A DNA stretch of 64,000 nucleotides. It comes from Viridibacterium sediminicola (GTDB taxonomy: Bacteria > Pseudomonadota > Gammaproteobacteria > Burkholderiales > Rhodocyclaceae). Made by a program: the position numbers and the translations under genes. The DNA lies in contig NZ_JBDIVE010000003.1 of the NCBI RefSeq assembly GCF_039631295.1, positions 248,001 to 312,000 of the forward strand, given 5' to 3'. The number at the start of each line of letters is the position of its first letter. Position 1 is the stretch's first letter. Shown one piece after another: positions 17,826 through 26,674 of this stretch. The notes below the pieces were generated by a model, which saw nothing but the letters and a program-made list of their open reading frames with translations, was not told the DNA's origin and did not search any database.

Positions 17826-20408
17826 ATGGCGACCCTTTTCTCAGGCGCGCGCGCCCTGGTCCGCTGGACGCTGTTCCAGCTGCACTGGGTGGTCGGCATC
17901 ACGGCAGGCAGCTTGCTGATGCTGATCGGCCTGAGTGGCGCGACCCTGTCCTTTGAAGAGGAGTGGCTGGCCGCACTCAATCCGGGCGTGCTCAGCGTGC
18001 CACAGCGCAGCACTCCAGCGCTCACGCCGCCGCAATTGCTGGCGGCGCTGGGGCCGCTGCCGGCCGGGCAGACGATCGGTACGGCGATCTTCAGCGCCAC
18101 GCCGGGACATAGCGTCGAGCTCTTGCTCAAGACGCCGCCGGGCGCGCCCAAGGCGCTGCCGCTCTACGTTGATCCCTACAGCGGCCAGCTGCTCGGCACG
18201 GCACGCGGACAGGCCTTTTTCGACTGGGTGGAGCGCCTGCACCGCTTCCTGCTGCTGCCGCGTGAGCCGGGCCGTGTGGCTGCGGGCATTCTGTCGATCT
18301 GTCTGCTGTGGCTGATCGCCTCCGGCATCTACCTGCGTTGGCCGCGCCAGCCGCTGAACTGGCGTGTCTGGCTGAGCTTCAACCCGCGCCTCAAGGGGCG
18401 CCCCTTTCTGTGGGCGCTGCACGCGGTGGTGGCGACCTGGGCGCTGCCCGCCTGGCTGCTGCTGGCGAGCACCGGGATCTACTGGTCTTTCGATGCGGTG
18501 CGCAGCACGGTCGATGGCTGGGCCGATGTCAAACGCGCGCCGCGCATGAAGCCCGAGGGGCGCAACAAACCCGAAGCGAAGGCGGAGCCCGCCGCAGCGC
18601 CCGATCTGAGCGCGGCCTGGCAGCGCTTCCAGGACACGGTGCCGGCCTGGCGCGAGCTGCGTCTGCGCTTGCCGGAGCGTGCCGGCGGCGCGCTGGAAAT
18701 CCTCTGGCTGGCGCCGGATGCCGCCCACGAGCGGCAGCGCAACAGCATCCAGATCGCGCTTGATGGCGAGCTCAAAAAGGATCAGCGCTTTGCCGAACAA
18801 AGCGCGGGCAAGCGCGCGCTGGCAGCGATCTACCCGCTGCACATGGGGCGCTATTTCGGTTTGCCGGTGCGCATCCTGATGATGCTCTCGGCCCTGGCGC
18901 TGCCGCTGCTGGGCATCAGCGGCTGGTTGCTGTACCTGCGCCGGCGCCGCCAGCAGCGTGATGCAGCTGCGCAGCGCAAGGCCCTGACGCCCTCCGCCGG
19001 GGCGGGCGACACCGAGGAACAGACCATCCTGGTGGCCTGGGCCAGCCAGAGCGGGCGCGCCGAATCCCTGGCGCTGCGCACCGCGGCGGCCTTGCAGGCG
19101 GCCGGACGCCGGGTCGTGGTCAAATCCCTGGCCGGCCTGGCGCCGCTGGAGCTGGCAGGCTACCCGCAGGCCTTGTTCGTCGTCAGTACCTTCGGTGAAG
19201 GCCAGGCGCCGGATCAGGCGCGCGGCTTTGCGCATGCGCTGGAGCAAGCGGAACTGAGCCTCGCCGATCTGCGCTTTGCCGTGCTGGCGCTGGGCAATCG
19301 CCAGTACGCCCAGTTCTGCGCCTTCGGCCAGCGCTTGCAGGCGAGCTTGCTGCAGTTTGGCGCCTCGCCCCTGCAGCCGCTCACCCCCGTGTGTGACAGC
19401 GAGCCGCAGGCACTGGAACCCTGGTTTCAGGGGCTCAGCCGCTTCGGCGTCGCGGCTGACACGCTCGACCGCCTGGCCCCGGCCGAGGTCGCACCCATCT
19501 GGCAGGATTGGCAACTGCAGCAGCGCGACCTGCTCAATCCGGGCAGCAGTGGCGAGCCCTTGTTCGAGCTGAGCCTGCTGCCCGCCAGCGCGGCCGCCTT
19601 GCCGGCCTGGCAGCCGGGGGCGCTGGCGCAGATCCAGCCGCAGCATCCGCCCCTGCTGGTGGAAGCCTTTCTGCGCGCGCATGGTTTCGATCCGCAACAG
19701 CGCTGTCAGCACGCCGGCACGACCCGCTCACTTGCCGAGTGGTTTGCCACCTCGGTCTTGCCGGCCAGCTGCGTGGCGGGCGATGTGGCGGCCCTGCTGC
19801 AGCAGATCGAGCCGTTGCCGCCGCGCGCGTATTCGATTGCCTCGATTCGTGAAGACGGCGTGCTGCAGCTGATCGTCCGCCAGCGTCACCACGCCGGCGG
19901 CATGGGTCTGGCCTCGGGTTTCCTGACCGCGCATTGCCCGCTGGGCGGCACGCTGGCTTTGCGCCTGCAGCCCAATCCGGCGTTCAGTGTGAGTCTGGAG
20001 TCACGTCCTTGCGTGTTCATCGGTAATGGTTCAGGGATTGCCGGTCTGCGCGGTTTGCTGCGCGAACGCGTGCGCCACGGCCTTGGCGATAACTGGCTGG
20101 TGTTCGGCGAGCGCCAGCGCGCCAGCGACAGCCTCTGCGCCAGCGAGTTCGATCACTGGATCGCGCGCGGCCTGCTGGAACTCGACCGCGTCTTCTCGCG
20201 CGACGCGGAGGGCGCCTATGTGCAGGACTTCCTGCGCCAGCAGGCGCCGCGTCTGCGCGCGCTGCTTGAACGCGGCGCGGTGATCCACGTCTGCGGCAGC
20301 CTGCAAGGTATGGCTGCCGGGGTCGACGCACTGCTCGCCGAGTTGCTCGGCCAGGACGGCGTCGCGGCGCTAGCCGCCCAGGGCCGCTATCGCCGCGATG
20401 TGTATTGA
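17826..20408 (+). CDS. PepSY-flavodoxin-ferredoxin-reductase fusion, likely ferri-siderophore reductase
   Basis: 860-residue inner-membrane flavoprotein. Residues ~1-380 form a PepSY-associated membrane region with four hydrophobic segments (near 20-42, 145-170, 200-225, 342-365). Residues ~400-540 are a flavodoxin domain (ILVAWASQSGRAESLA, VVSTFGEGQAPDQA); ~560-720 an FAD-binding domain (PRAYSIASI); the C-terminus is an NADPH-binding domain (VIHVCGSLQGMA) ending in an aromatic Tyr, as in cytochrome P450/sulfite reductases. The reductase half should pass electrons from NADPH through FAD and FMN to the membrane half. Known PepSY proteins such as FoxB reduce ferri-siderophores, and the receptor gene 7 bp upstream supports that role. 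Confidence 0.85.
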   Translation: MATLFSGARALVRWTLFQLHWVVGITAGSLLMLIGLSGATLSFEEEWLAALNPGVLSVPQRSTPALTPPQLLAALGPLPAGQTIGTAIFSATPGHSVELLLKTPPGAPKALPLYVDPYSGQLLGTARGQAFFDWVERLHRFLLLPREPGRVAAGILSICLLWLIASGIYLRWPRQPLNWRVWLSFNPRLKGRPFLWALHAVVATWALPAWLLLASTGIYWSFDAVRSTVDGWADVKRAPRMKPEGRNKPEAKAEPAAAPDLSAAWQRFQDTVPAWRELRLRLPERAGGALEILWLAPDAAHERQRNSIQIALDGELKKDQRFAEQSAGKRALAAIYPLHMGRYFGLPVRILMMLSALALPLLGISGWLLYLRRRRQQRDAAAQRKALTPSAGAGDTEEQTILVAWASQSGRAESLALRTAAALQAAGRRVVVKSLAGLAPLELAGYPQALFVVSTFGEGQAPDQARGFAHALEQAELSLADLRFAVLALGNRQYAQFCAFGQRLQASLLQFGASPLQPLTPVCDSEPQALEPWFQGLSRFGVAADTLDRLAPAEVAPIWQDWQLQQRDLLNPGSSGEPLFELSLLPASAAALPAWQPGALAQIQPQHPPLLVEAFLRAHGFDPQQRCQHAGTTRSLAEWFATSVLPASCVAGDVAALLQQIEPLPPRAYSIASIREDGVLQLIVRQRHHAGGMGLASGFLTAHCPLGGTLALRLQPNPAFSVSLESRPCVFIGNGSGIAGLRGLLRERVRHGLGDNWLVFGERQRASDSLCASEFDHWIARGLLELDRVFSRDAEGAYVQDFLRQQAPRLRALLERGAVIHVCGSLQGMAAGVDALLAELLGQDGVAALAAQGRYRRDVY

Positions 20409-20437
20409 GCCTGCGCTGGCTGAACGGGTGTTGCCGA

Positions 20438-21745
20438 TCAGCGCAATCCAGGCATGCCCTGCAAGGCGGCGCCGATGGCCAGCAGGCTGCGATCACTGTT
20501 GCGCTGACCGACCACCATCAGGCCGACCGGCATGGCGCCTGTCTCGCGCCTGATCGGCAGGGACAAGGCCGGCAGGTCATAGAAATTGAACACTGATGGA
20601 TTGCGCAGCACCAGCAGGTTGGCCTGCGTGAATGCCGCTTCGTCCTGCAAGGCCGCGATGTGTGGCGCGACAAAGGGCACCGTGGGCAGCAGCAGCACAT
20701 CGAAGTCGGCGAGCTGCGCATCAAGCGCGCTTTGCAAGGCCGTGCGCGCCTGCTGCACGCCGACATAGTGTGCGGCCGTGATCTTCTCGCCACGACGGAT
20801 GCGCCCCAGCACCAGCGCGTCGAGCGCTTCGGGCTTGCTGGCGAGCACGGCGGCGTGGATGTGGGCGGCCTCGGCGGCCACCAAGGTGCCTTGTTCCTGC
20901 AGTCGGAAAGGCGCGCCCAGCCATTCGTCGAGGGCCAGATCATGCACGCTGGCACCGGCTGCGCTGAGTGCGCTCAGCGTCGCTTCGAAAGCGGCCAGCA
21001 CTTCGTCTTCGCACTGACTGAACAGCAAGCCGCGTGGCACGCCAATGCGCAAACCTGCGACCGAGCGCGTCGGCAGCGCTTGCCAGGCGGTGCCGCTGAG
21101 CACGGCATCGGCCTGGGCACAATCGAGCACGCTGCGCGCCAGCGGGCCAACAGTGTCGAGGCTGAATGACAGCGGATAGGCGCCGCTGCGCGAAACGCGT
21201 GCCTGCGTCGGTTTGAAGCCGGTGACGCCGTTGAGCGCAGCCGGGATGCGGATCGAACCGCCGGTGTCCGAGCCGATGGCGATGTCGACCAGACCGCGTG
21301 CCACGCTGACGCCCGCGCCCGACGAAGAGCCGCCGGGTATGCGTGTGATATCGCAGGCGTTGCCCGGTGTGCCGTAATGCGGATTGATGCCGATGCCGGA
21401 GAAGGCGAACTCGGTCATATTGGTCTTGCCGATGATCACTGCGCCGGCCGCGCGCAGGTTTTGCACGATGGCGGCATCAGCAGCTGCGGGCGGCGCATCG
21501 CGCAGCACCGCCGAACCTGCCGTGGTGGTGTCGCCGGCGACATCGAACAAATCCTTGATCGACACCAGGCGTCCATCCAGCGGCCCCAGGCGGATGCCTT
21601 GCGCGGCGCGCGCATCGGCCGCTTGCGCTGCCGCGAGCGCCGCCGCGCTATAGACACGCGTGAAAATGCGCGCGCCCTCGTCGCCAGCGGCGCTGATCGC
21701 GGCCAGCGCAGTTTCGGTACGTTGCAAGCAGGAAGACTTGGACAT
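20438..21745 (-). CDS. Amidase family protein
   Basis: 435-residue amidase-signature hydrolase. The catalytic triad is visible: Lys in VSIKDLFDV (residue ~65), Ser in PGGSSSGAGVSVA, and the nucleophile Ser in SDTGGSIRIPAALNGVTG. Length is typical of single-domain amidases. The start codon overlaps the last base of the upstream DUF2848 gene, so the two are translationally coupled, and both follow a TRAP transporter. It probably hydrolyses the compound the TRAP system imports. It is not GatA: no gatB/gatC is nearby and the transport context argues for catabolism. Confidence 0.9.
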   Translation of the reverse strand: MSKSSCLQRTETALAAISAAGDEGARIFTRVYSAAALAAAQAADARAAQGIRLGPLDGRLVSIKDLFDVAGDTTTAGSAVLRDAPPAAADAAIVQNLRAAGAVIIGKTNMTEFAFSGIGINPHYGTPGNACDITRIPGGSSSGAGVSVARGLVDIAIGSDTGGSIRIPAALNGVTGFKPTQARVSRSGAYPLSFSLDTVGPLARSVLDCAQADAVLSGTAWQALPTRSVAGLRIGVPRGLLFSQCEDEVLAAFEATLSALSAAGASVHDLALDEWLGAPFRLQEQGTLVAAEAAHIHAAVLASKPEALDALVLGRIRRGEKITAAHYVGVQQARTALQSALDAQLADFDVLLLPTVPFVAPHIAALQDEAAFTQANLLVLRNPSVFNFYDLPALSLPIRRETGAMPVGLMVVGQRNSDRSLLAIGAALQGMPGLR

Positions 21746-22437
21746 CAGGCCACCTCGGGCAGGATCTGCAGTGTGTAGGAGTGCTTGAGCGAGCGCTGCA
21801 GACGCGGATCATACAGCTCCATCTCGAACACATTCGCCGGGCGGATGCCACCAATGGCAGCGACCGTGCCGCAGCTCATGCCGGTGCCATCGGGCAGTTG
21901 CGCCAGGCCCGTGGCGGCAAGATAGCCGCTGATCAGCTCACGCGGCGTGCGCAGCGTCGACAGCGGGCCTTCCTGGTAGAGCACGCGCTGACCGTTTTCC
22001 TCGATCCACGAGCGCACCATCAGCTCATCCCAGTGCGCTTCGACCTCGGCGTATAGCCAGGCGCTGCGTCCGGCTGGCTTGGGGCAGATCTGCTTGGACA
22101 GGGCGACGCTGTGCGATTCGAGTTTGCGGTCGGTGTGGTCGGAGGCGATGCTCACATAGAGCTGGCCTTCGGCGGCGAAGATGAAGGTTTCGATCTCGCC
22201 GGACGAGTGCGGGCCGACCACTTGCACGGTGTCCGCCTGGGTCAGCTGGTTGTGGCCGATGCGGTAGTACAGCGGCACGCTGCTCGGACGCGGCACGCCG
22301 ATGGCGGCCAGCTCTTCGATGTGATGCTCGATGGCGGCCAGGTCGCGGCCAGCCCAGCCGGCCACCACCAGGGTGTCGATGTCGATGGCCAGCTCGCGTG
22401 CGGCGCTGGCGTATTCAATCTTGAATTGTGCTTGCAT
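21745..22437 (-). CDS. DUF2848 family protein
   Basis: 230-residue protein matching DUF2848 (IGHNQLTQADTVQVVGPHSS, SDHTDRKLESHSVALSKQIC, QEGPLSTLRTPRELISGYL, GTGMSCGTVAAIGGIRPA). The biochemical function of the family is not established; the overall layout recalls fumarylacetoacetate-hydrolase-like folds, and DUF2848 genes are often found near amidases and transporters. Here it sits between a TRAP large permease (31-bp gap) and a coupled amidase. It may process or isomerise the product of the amidase; this is inference. Confidence 0.85.
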   Translation of the reverse strand: MQAQFKIEYASAARELAIDIDTLVVAGWAGRDLAAIEHHIEELAAIGVPRPSSVPLYYRIGHNQLTQADTVQVVGPHSSGEIETFIFAAEGQLYVSIASDHTDRKLESHSVALSKQICPKPAGRSAWLYAEVEAHWDELMVRSWIEENGQRVLYQEGPLSTLRTPRELISGYLAATGLAQLPDGTGMSCGTVAAIGGIRPANVFEMELYDPRLQRSLKHSYTLQILPEVA

Positions 22438-22468
22438 GGGAATAGTCAGTCTTGGTCAGAGGAGGTGT

Positions 22469-23752
22469 TCAGGCGAAGATGCGCGGCAGCCACAGCGCCA
22501 GATCGGGCATCAGGGCAAGCAGTAGCAGCATGAAGAACATGGCCGCCACGAAGGGCAGCGCGCCGATGATCACGTCATTCATCGAGCCGGCCTTGCGCAG
22601 GCTTTGCACGACGAACAGGTTGAGGCCAACGGGCGGTGTGATCAGCGCGGCTTCGACCAGGATGATGATCACGATGCCCAGCCAGATCGGGTCATAGCCG
22701 AGACCGATCATGATCGGCGCGACGATGGGGATGGTGGTGATCATCATCGACAAGGTTTCCATGAAGCAGCCCAGTACCAGATAGAAAATCACCACAACCA
22801 GCAGCATCCAGCCTGGCGACAGCCCCAGACCGCTGATCGAATTGGTCAGCGCCGAGGTGATGCCGGTGGCCGACATGACGAAGTTGAGGAAATTCGCGGC
22901 AATCACGATCAGCATGATCATGGCGGTCGAGCGCATGGTGCCTTCGATGGATTCGCGCAGCATGTTCCAGCTCAGGCGACGGAACCAGGCGGCCAGTAGC
23001 AGGGCGCCGAGTACGCCCAGCGCGGCCGCTTCGGTCGGCGTGGCGATGCCGGCGTAGATCGAGCCGACCACCAGCAGGAAGATCGCCAAGGGCGGCGCCA
23101 GATGCACCAGACTGTGCATGCGTGCGCCCCAGCTGGCGTGGATTTTCTGGCCGCCCCAGGCTGGCTTGATCAGGCAGGCAATGATCACGGTGAGGATGAA
23201 CAGCGCTGCCATCGCAAAGCCGGGCAGGATGCCGGCCAGGTAGAGCTTGGGCACCGAGGAATTGGTCAGCACGCCGTAGATCACCAGATTGATCGACGGC
23301 GGGATGAGGATGCCCAGTGTGCCGCCGGCCGCCAGACTGCCCAGGAACAGCGGTTCGTTGTAGCCGTAGCGCTTGATCTGCGGCAGGGCGACGGTGCCGA
23401 CGGTGGCGGCGGTCGCCACGCTGGAGCCCGAGGTCGCGGCAAACAGGGTCGAGGCGCCGATATTGGCGTGCATCAGTCCGCCCGGCAGCCACGACAGCCA
23501 CAGGCTCATGGCGCCATACATGCGTTCGGCAAAACCGGCGCGCAGCAATACTTCGCCGAGCATCACGAACAGGGGGATGGAGACCAGCAGGAATTCGTTA
23601 TTGGAACTCCATGACAGTTCGCCGATGGCGCGCGACAGCGGCAGCATCGAGAACAGCGGGTCGAGTGTGAGGCCGAGCACGCCGAGGGCGGCGGCAACCG
23701 GCAAGCTGAGGCCGATCAGCACCAGCAATAGAATCAGGGTCGTGGCGATCAT
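22469..23752 (-). CDS. TRAP transporter large permease (DctM-like)
   Basis: 427-residue polytopic inner-membrane protein of the DctM family, with about 12 hydrophobic segments. Signatures include FAATSGSSVATAATVGTVAL, ILIPPSINLVIYGVLT and TPTEAAALGVLGALL. It forms the ion-coupled channel of a tripartite ATP-independent periplasmic transporter. Its start overlaps the DctQ stop by 4 bp (ATGA type), so subunits are made together. Confidence 0.96.
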   Translation of the reverse strand: MIATTLILLLVLIGLSLPVAAALGVLGLTLDPLFSMLPLSRAIGELSWSSNNEFLLVSIPLFVMLGEVLLRAGFAERMYGAMSLWLSWLPGGLMHANIGASTLFAATSGSSVATAATVGTVALPQIKRYGYNEPLFLGSLAAGGTLGILIPPSINLVIYGVLTNSSVPKLYLAGILPGFAMAALFILTVIIACLIKPAWGGQKIHASWGARMHSLVHLAPPLAIFLLVVGSIYAGIATPTEAAALGVLGALLLAAWFRRLSWNMLRESIEGTMRSTAMIMLIVIAANFLNFVMSATGITSALTNSISGLGLSPGWMLLVVVIFYLVLGCFMETLSMMITTIPIVAPIMIGLGYDPIWLGIVIIILVEAALITPPVGLNLFVVQSLRKAGSMNDVIIGALPFVAAMFFMLLLLALMPDLALWLPRIFA

Positions 23753-24375
23753 CGTGCTTCCTCATTGCGTTCAGCCTGCACCAGACGTTCGCCGGCGGCC
23801 GCTTCCTCATCGGCCTCTTCCTGCGCCGAGCGCATGCCGCATAGTTCTTTGATGGCGCTGGTGTTGCCAGTGACCAGGGCGGTCGATGCGCGCACCAGCA
23901 TCAGCGCCAGCACCACACACATCCACAGCAAACCCAGGCACCACAAACCTTGCGGAATCCACAGCGGAGTGCCCAGCGTGGTATTGGAGGCCGAGTGCTG
24001 CGTCCAGGATGAGATCACTACGTCGCTGGCATACCAGGTCAGAAAGCCCATGAAGACGCCCAGCGAGACCAGCGACAGCCAGTCCAGCAGCGCGGACAGG
24101 CGCACCGGCAATAACTGGTAGAGCACGTCGACACGGATGTTGGCGCGTTGCAAGGTGGCAAAAGCCAGCGCCCACGAGGTGCTGATGGCAAAGGCATAGC
24201 TTGAGAGCTCGTCGGCGGCGCCCGTGTTGAAGCCGAGGAATTTGCGCGCCAGCACGTCGAATGAAATCAGCAGCACGCTGGCAATGGTCAGCGCGCCACC
24301 AGCCCATACGGCCAGGCGCGAGAGTGCGTTGGCCCAGCGCAGAGGCGTGTCACTGTAGAGGAATGAATTGGTCAT
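23749..24375 (-). CDS. TRAP transporter small permease (DctQ-like)
   Basis: 208-residue membrane protein with four hydrophobic segments (AVWAGGALTIASVLLISFDV, then ELSSYAFAISTSWALAFATL, and two more around residues 90-110 and 130-155). RANIRVDVLYQLLPVRL is a DctQ signature. The C-terminal ~35 residues are acidic and soluble (QEEADEEAAAGERL). It links the binding protein to the large permease. Confidence 0.93.
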   Translation of the reverse strand: MTNSFLYSDTPLRWANALSRLAVWAGGALTIASVLLISFDVLARKFLGFNTGAADELSSYAFAISTSWALAFATLQRANIRVDVLYQLLPVRLSALLDWLSLVSLGVFMGFLTWYASDVVISSWTQHSASNTTLGTPLWIPQGLWCLGLLWMCVVLALMLVRASTALVTGNTSAIKELCGMRSAQEEADEEAAAGERLVQAERNEEAR

Positions 24376-24389
24376 GATCTGTTCTCGAT

Positions 24390-24413
24390 GCGGCGGTACC
24401 GGAATACCGCCGC
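24390..24413 (-). promoter_or_regulatory. Intercistronic hairpin after TRAP binding-protein gene
   Basis: GCGGCGGTA (24390-24398) and TACCGCCGC (24405-24413) make a perfect 9-bp stem with a 6-base loop in the 66-bp gap between dctP and dctQ. There is no T run on the minus strand. It probably stabilises the upstream message so that the binding protein is made in excess. Confidence 0.5.
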
Positions 24414-24441
24414 TGTGGTCATGCTCAAAGCGAGCGGCGCC

Positions 24442-25485
24442 TTACTTGCTGGCGGTCAGCCCGACGGTTTTGCCGATGGTTGCGTTGAAGTCCTTGACGC
24501 ACTGGACGTTGCAACGGGCGGCCCACTTCGGCAGCACCGATTCTTGCAGCACCTTTTTCAGCAGGGCACGATCTGCTGCGCTCGGCTGGACCAGGACCAT
24601 CTTGCCCTTGACGCTCTGCGTGCAGCTGGCTGCGCCGCTGTTGCAGTCGTAGCCTTCTTGCGTCTGCTTGTCAGCCGCCGCCCAGATGCTGCTGACGAGG
24701 CCTTTGATTTCCTTGCTGAGCAGCGCTTGCACCTTGGGATTGAGCTTGTCCCAAGCTTTCTGGTTAACCGCGTGGATCTGTTGGTTCCAGTTGATCGGCA
24801 GGGCGTAGAGATGGCTTGCGACCTCGTACCACTTGGCCGAATAACCTGACAGCGAACCGGTGATTGCACAGTCCACCACCTTGTTCTGCAGCGCTGGCAC
24901 CACTTCGCCAAAGGCCATGGTGACGCTGGAGCCACCGAAGGCTTCCACGAACTCTGCTTGGGTGCGGCTGCTGGTGCGGACTTTCTTGCCCTTCAGATCG
25001 GCCAGACCTTTGAAGTCGGCATTGCAGAACAAGACCTGGGCCGGATACGTCGAAATGCCCAGCAGCTTGACGCCGGATTGGGCGTAGAACTTGGTGTAGG
25101 CCGGCTCGAAGGCCTCGGTCACGGCGCGTGCGGTCTTTACGTCGGGCGCCAGGCCGGCCAGGTCGATAGCCTCGTTGATCGGATTGTCGGCCGCAAAGTA
25201 GGACAGCGTCGACGTGCCGAACTCCACCACGCCTTGCGACATCAGGCGAATCATTTCCGGTCCCTTGAGCCCCATTTCATTGAAGCCCTTGATATCGGCC
25301 GTGATCTTGCCGCCGGAGGCCATGGGGATCTTCAGCGTCCAGAAGGGGCGTTCGAAATCGTTGTACTGGCTCAGATTGCTCAGGCCGCCGACGATCTTGA
25401 GTTGGGTGGCAGGCAATTCATCGGCGTGGGCGAGCGGCGCCCAGGCGGTGCTGGCGGCGAGCAGAAGGGGAAGCAGGCGTTTCAT
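24442..25485 (-). CDS. TRAP transporter substrate-binding protein (DctP family)
   Basis: 347-residue periplasmic binding protein. The signal peptide is MKRLLPLLLAASTAWAPLAHA; I chose this ATG (25485), preceded by AAAGGAT on the minus strand, rather than the longer frame from 25560. DctP-type features are DLKGKKVRTSSRTQAEFVEA and GSSVTMAFGEVVPALQNKVVD, which contains the region around the conserved Arg for carboxylates. The Arg in KVRTSSRT suggests a carboxylate ligand. First gene of an operon divergent from a GntR regulator. Confidence 0.94.
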   Translation of the reverse strand: MKRLLPLLLAASTAWAPLAHADELPATQLKIVGGLSNLSQYNDFERPFWTLKIPMASGGKITADIKGFNEMGLKGPEMIRLMSQGVVEFGTSTLSYFAADNPINEAIDLAGLAPDVKTARAVTEAFEPAYTKFYAQSGVKLLGISTYPAQVLFCNADFKGLADLKGKKVRTSSRTQAEFVEAFGGSSVTMAFGEVVPALQNKVVDCAITGSLSGYSAKWYEVASHLYALPINWNQQIHAVNQKAWDKLNPKVQALLSKEIKGLVSSIWAAADKQTQEGYDCNSGAASCTQSVKGKMVLVQPSAADRALLKKVLQESVLPKWAARCNVQCVKDFNATIGKTVGLTASK

Positions 25486-25539
25486 GGAAGATCCTTTCTG
25501 GGGCAAAAACTCTATGGCTTTGGTGCTTGCGCGTTTGCT

Positions 25540-25569
25540 AATAGAACTGTGAAATATCACAGAAGTATT
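25540..25569. promoter_or_regulatory. Dyad operator between TRAP operon and GntR gene
   Basis: CTGTGA (25547-25552) and TCACAG (25557-25562) form a perfect inverted repeat separated by AATA, and the symmetry extends outward to AATA (25540) and TATT (25566). It lies 55-84 bp from the dctP start and 75-104 bp from the regulator start, so it can control both. It is the natural candidate site for the adjacent GntR protein. Confidence 0.65.
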
Positions 25570-25643
25570 AGTGCTATTTCAAGCGAATTTCATGCCATCT
25601 CCGTGTTACGATTGGCACTACCGTGCGATTGTTGGGAGGGACT

Positions 25644-26333
25644 GTGGCCACCGCGAAAAAAAACGCAGTTGCAAACCGGACGGCGCCGCGCAAATCAGGC
25701 GACGGCGCGTCGCAAAATGAACTGGCTTATGAACGCCTCAAGGAAGGCCTGACGACGCTTGTCTATCGTCCAGGTGACTACCTCAATACGGCGGCCCTGA
25801 TGAGCGATCTGCAGCTGGGGCGCACGCCGCTCAATCACGCCCTGCACCGGCTGGCCACGGAAGGTCTGGTGCAGATCATCCCGCGCAAGGGCGTCATGGT
25901 CTCGCCATTGTCCATCGATGACGCGCTGCACCTGATCGATGTGCGTCTGGCCAACGAAAGCTTGAGCGCGCGGCTCGGCGCGCGACGCATTACCGCCAGC
26001 CAGCTCGACGCCCTGCGCCAGGCTGCCGCAGCGTTTGATCAGGCGGTTGCGGAGCGCGACGTGGCACGCACCATGAGCTGCGACCGTCAATTCCACGAAC
26101 TGATTGCCGACGCCTCGGGCAACCCCGTACTGATCGAAGTTCTGCGTGTGTTGCATGCGCGTTCGCAACGTTTCTGGGCGATCTCTTTGTCGGCGCCAGG
26201 TCATCTCCTTGAAGTGCAGCAAGAGCATCAGATGATCGTCGCCGCGCTGGCGGCTGGCGATGCGGAGGCCGCTGTCGCAAGCGTCGAAGGACACATCCTG
26301 TCGTTCCGCCGCTCTTTGCTGCAGGAGCGCTGA
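25644..26333 (+). CDS. GntR-family transcriptional regulator (FadR/FCD subclass)
   Basis: 229-residue regulator. An N-terminal winged helix (AYERLKEGLTTLVYRPGDYL, LGRTPLNHALHRLATEGLVQ) is followed by an all-helical FCD ligand domain with metal-type residues (RQFHELIADASGNPVL, QQEHQMIVAALAAGD). The start is GTG 25644, with GGAGGG just upstream; an in-frame GTG at 25623 is the alternative. It is divergent from the TRAP-DUF2848-amidase operon and the dyad between them is its likely operator. The ligand is probably the transported acid or its breakdown product. Confidence 0.88.
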   Translation: MATAKKNAVANRTAPRKSGDGASQNELAYERLKEGLTTLVYRPGDYLNTAALMSDLQLGRTPLNHALHRLATEGLVQIIPRKGVMVSPLSIDDALHLIDVRLANESLSARLGARRITASQLDALRQAAAAFDQAVAERDVARTMSCDRQFHELIADASGNPVLIEVLRVLHARSQRFWAISLSAPGHLLEVQQEHQMIVAALAAGDAEAAVASVEGHILSFRRSLLQER

Positions 26334-26674
26334 GCGAGCCGTTTGGCGCTCCATCCTGTCAGCGCATGCCTTGCTCCCGGCGCCTTGCCATTGGCGGGCG
26401 AGGCCACGCTAGGCGCCGCAGCAACAAAGGCGTGAGTCAATCAAGTGCATGGTTTGGGGCAGTGTCCCTTCTTTTGCATCAAGCTGGTGCGGGGGGCGTC
26501 AGCTTATCCCGTGCCTGCTCAAAGGCTGCGTCAAAGTGGGCCTGTGCTAAAATCCTGCCGCATCGCAGCGGGCCGACCTCCACCAGGCGTTGGCCCGTTT
26601 CATTTTCTGCCCTGCCGAACGAAGCTCCGCATTCCGTCCCAACCTGCAGGCAAGACCTGACGGATAATCGCCCG
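26334..26674 (+). other. Intergenic region with likely hemA promoter
   Basis: No gene is supported in these 341 bp. TAAAAT at 26548-26553 is a plausible -10 for hemA, but I see no good -35, and the 5' leader would be about 115 bases. Short open frames here have no start context or family match. Confidence 0.4.

Noticed and set aside
25547..25562. CRP (cAMP receptor) site
   Set aside because: TGTGA and TCACA are 4 bp apart, while CRP needs 6; the adjacent GntR protein explains the dyad better.
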